From the NCBI GenBank assembly GCA_947630735.1, contig CANRIR010000006.1:1-64000 (forward strand): 64,000 nucleotides of DNA. The letters run 5' to 3'. The translations under genes and the position numbers were made by a program. This document shows positions 63,221-64,000 of this stretch, one piece after another; within the stretch, counting starts at the first letter, position 1; each line of letters starts with the position of its first letter. Under the pieces are notes generated by a model. It had not been told where the DNA came from and searched no databases. It saw only the letters and a program-made list of their open reading frames with translations. The DNA is from an uncultured Marvinbryantia sp. Lineage in GTDB: Bacteria > Bacillota > Clostridia > Lachnospirales > Lachnospiraceae.

Positions 63221-63248
63221 TTGCAATACATAATTTAAAAAATATTAA
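63221..63248 (+). promoter_or_regulatory. Possible promoter of the small Asn/Ser/Thr-rich gene
   Basis: -35 TTGCAA (63221-63226), 16-base spacer, -10 TATTAA (63243-63248). A sporulation-sigma promoter cannot be excluded. Confidence 0.3.
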
Positions 63249-63298
63249 GGAATAATAAGCATTGTAACTAATAGTTAACATCCCAGGAGGTTAGGATC

Positions 63299-63460
63299 AT
63301 GGCAAAAAATAAGAGTACGCGCACCACAAACACAAGCGGTAGTGGTGCGAACGGCACAAACAACACAAGCAGTAGTAATACGAACAGCCAGAATAAGTCC
63401 CAGAACAAGGCCAGCAGCAGCGCACAGTCTCAGAATAATGTCAGCGACTGCAATTATTAA
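63299..63460 (+). CDS. Very small, low-complexity Asn/Ser/Thr/Gln-rich protein
   Basis: 53 residues, ATG 63299 with a near-consensus aggagg site, and a strong terminator 23 bases after the stop, so I treat it as a real gene. The product starts MAKNKSTRTT, is almost free of hydrophobic residues, is rich in Asn, Ser, Thr and Gln, and ends DCNY. In composition it recalls small gamma-type spore proteins and similar tiny proteins of Clostridia, but it lacks a recognisable GPR cleavage site. Function is unknown. Confidence 0.65.
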   Translation: MAKNKSTRTTNTSGSGANGTNNTSSSNTNSQNKSQNKASSSAQSQNNVSDCNY

Positions 63461-63483
63461 GCAAAAAATGAAGGTTTGATCTG

Positions 63484-63513
63484 AAAAACCCCGGCAAATG
63501 CGCCGGGGTTTTT
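63484..63513 (+). terminator. Strong terminator after the small Asn/Ser/Thr-rich gene
   Basis: Perfect 12-base stem (63484-63495 with 63502-63513), loop aaatgc, A-run to T-run shape. Confidence 0.92.
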
Positions 63514-63587
63514 GCGCGGCACAAAGAACCCTTCCCGTGCATAACATGACGGTGTAGGAACATATGCGACACCGGAGGTGGCACGAT

Positions 63588-63893
63588 ATGGATTTTGAGA
63601 TGATCGCGCCCGGGCGCCTGGATGAATACGTGCAGGACCCGGGTGCCCTGATCATAGATCTGCGCTCCCCGGAGGAATATCGGGAGCGCCACATCAAAGG
63701 AGCCGTGAATATACCGTTTGAGAAGATACAGAACTGCTGCATGTTTCCTTTGGACGTCTGTCTGGTCCTGTATTGCGGGCGCGGCGGCACCAGTATGAAG
63801 GCGGCGAAAGAACTGGCCAGGAGGGGATATCTGGTAAAGAGTGTGGTGGGCGGCATCCATGCGTACCGCGGCAAAATGACGGAGACGTATTGA
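63588..63893 (+). CDS. Single-domain rhodanese-like protein
   Basis: 101 residues from ATG 63588, with ggaggtgg ahead. Rhodanese fold: ALIIDLRSPEEYRERHIKGAVNIPF, then the active-site loop VLYCGRGGTSMKAAKELARRGY with catalytic Cys, and VVGGIHAYRG. Such proteins carry sulfur as a cysteine persulfide or act as regulators. The loop CGRGGTS is of the usual six-residue type. No sulfur-pathway gene is nearby, so its partner is unknown. Confidence 0.92.
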   Translation: MDFEMIAPGRLDEYVQDPGALIIDLRSPEEYRERHIKGAVNIPFEKIQNCCMFPLDVCLVLYCGRGGTSMKAAKELARRGYLVKSVVGGIHAYRGKMTETY

Positions 63894-63919
63894 CAGTGAC
63901 TGCGGCTATTTGATACAAT
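63890..63919 (+). promoter_or_regulatory. Strong promoter for the gene at 63952
   Basis: Perfect -35 TTGACA (63890-63895, overlapping the rhodanese stop), 18-base spacer, -10 TACAAT (63914-63919). Confidence 0.75.
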
Positions 63920-63951
63920 TTATCTGATTCTGTACAGGAGCTGAACGAAGG

Positions 63952-64000
63952 ATGAAGACGATAGAGCTGATTGCCCCATGCCATTTTGGCATGGAGGCAG
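63952..64000 (+). CDS. Start of a THUMP-domain class I RNA methyltransferase (partial)
   Basis: Only 16 codons are inside the window, ATG 63952 behind gaacgaagg. The opening MKTIELIAPCHFGMEA matches the N-terminus of THUMP-type 23S rRNA guanine methyltransferases (RlmL/YpsC group), as I recall it. The strong promoter just upstream fits a real gene. The rest lies outside. Confidence 0.6.
   Translation, partial: MKTIELIAPCHFGMEA

Overview
The window looks like a chromosomal segment of a Gram-positive gut-type Clostridia, most likely Lachnospiraceae. This rests on the gene content (LytR-CpsA-Psr ligase, CdaA/CdaR pair, PdaB-like deacetylase, DUF1700 protein, TarI/TarJ), on strong purine-rich ribosome binding sites, and on GC-rich core genes. 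I see no tRNA, rRNA, CRISPR array, integrase or transposase.

Region 1 (1-5366) is an AT-rich accessory island of defence-type genes against the 5' end of uvrB. It holds the 3' end of a Schlafen/AlbA-like ATP-binding regulator, a frameshifted HNH endonuclease, a diverged and disrupted copy of the uvrB 5' end carrying a 94-base hairpin-led insertion, an AbiGi/AbiGii abortive-infection pair, and a three-gene cassette around a DUF3990 (ADP-ribosyltransferase-like) protein.

Region 2 (5367-19100) is core genome: uvrB, a small membrane protein, uvrA, an MreB-family gene, recD2, comF, two membrane proteins, cdaA, cdaR and an HPr-like protein with an altered active site. The last six genes are close or overlapping and look like an operon ending at a strong terminator.

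Region 3 (19153-56449) is a surface-glycan locus of about 37 kb. A reverse-strand L,D-transpeptidase with wall-binding repeats precedes it. It opens and closes with polyprenyl-phosphate sugar-1-phosphate transferases (20710 and 52797). The first half holds CDP-polyol genes (TarI, TarJ, two glycerophosphotransferase-family proteins), two acyltransferases, glycosyltransferases, a short ABC exporter and a UDP-glucose dehydrogenase. The second half holds a CsbB/GtrB-like transferase, the four dTDP-rhamnose genes, a second ABC exporter whose ATPase has a Wzt-type carbohydrate-binding tail, a methyltransferase, a kinase-like coiled-coil protein, a YfhO protein, several rhamnosyltransferase-like proteins and an LCP ligase. 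The most interesting idea is that the methyltransferase, the kinase-like coiled-coil protein and the Wzt-tailed ATPase form a Gram-positive, split version of the WbdD/Wzt chain-capping system.

Region 4 (56455-64000) is housekeeping and envelope: an HtrA protease, clpX overlapping rpoD, a PdaB-like deacetylase, a lipoprotein with three Cys/His finger-like repeats, a DUF1700 protein, a very small Asn/Ser/Thr-rich protein with its own terminator, a single-domain rhodanese, and the first codons of a THUMP-type RNA methyltransferase. Promoters and terminators listed are by-eye matches, not tested sites.
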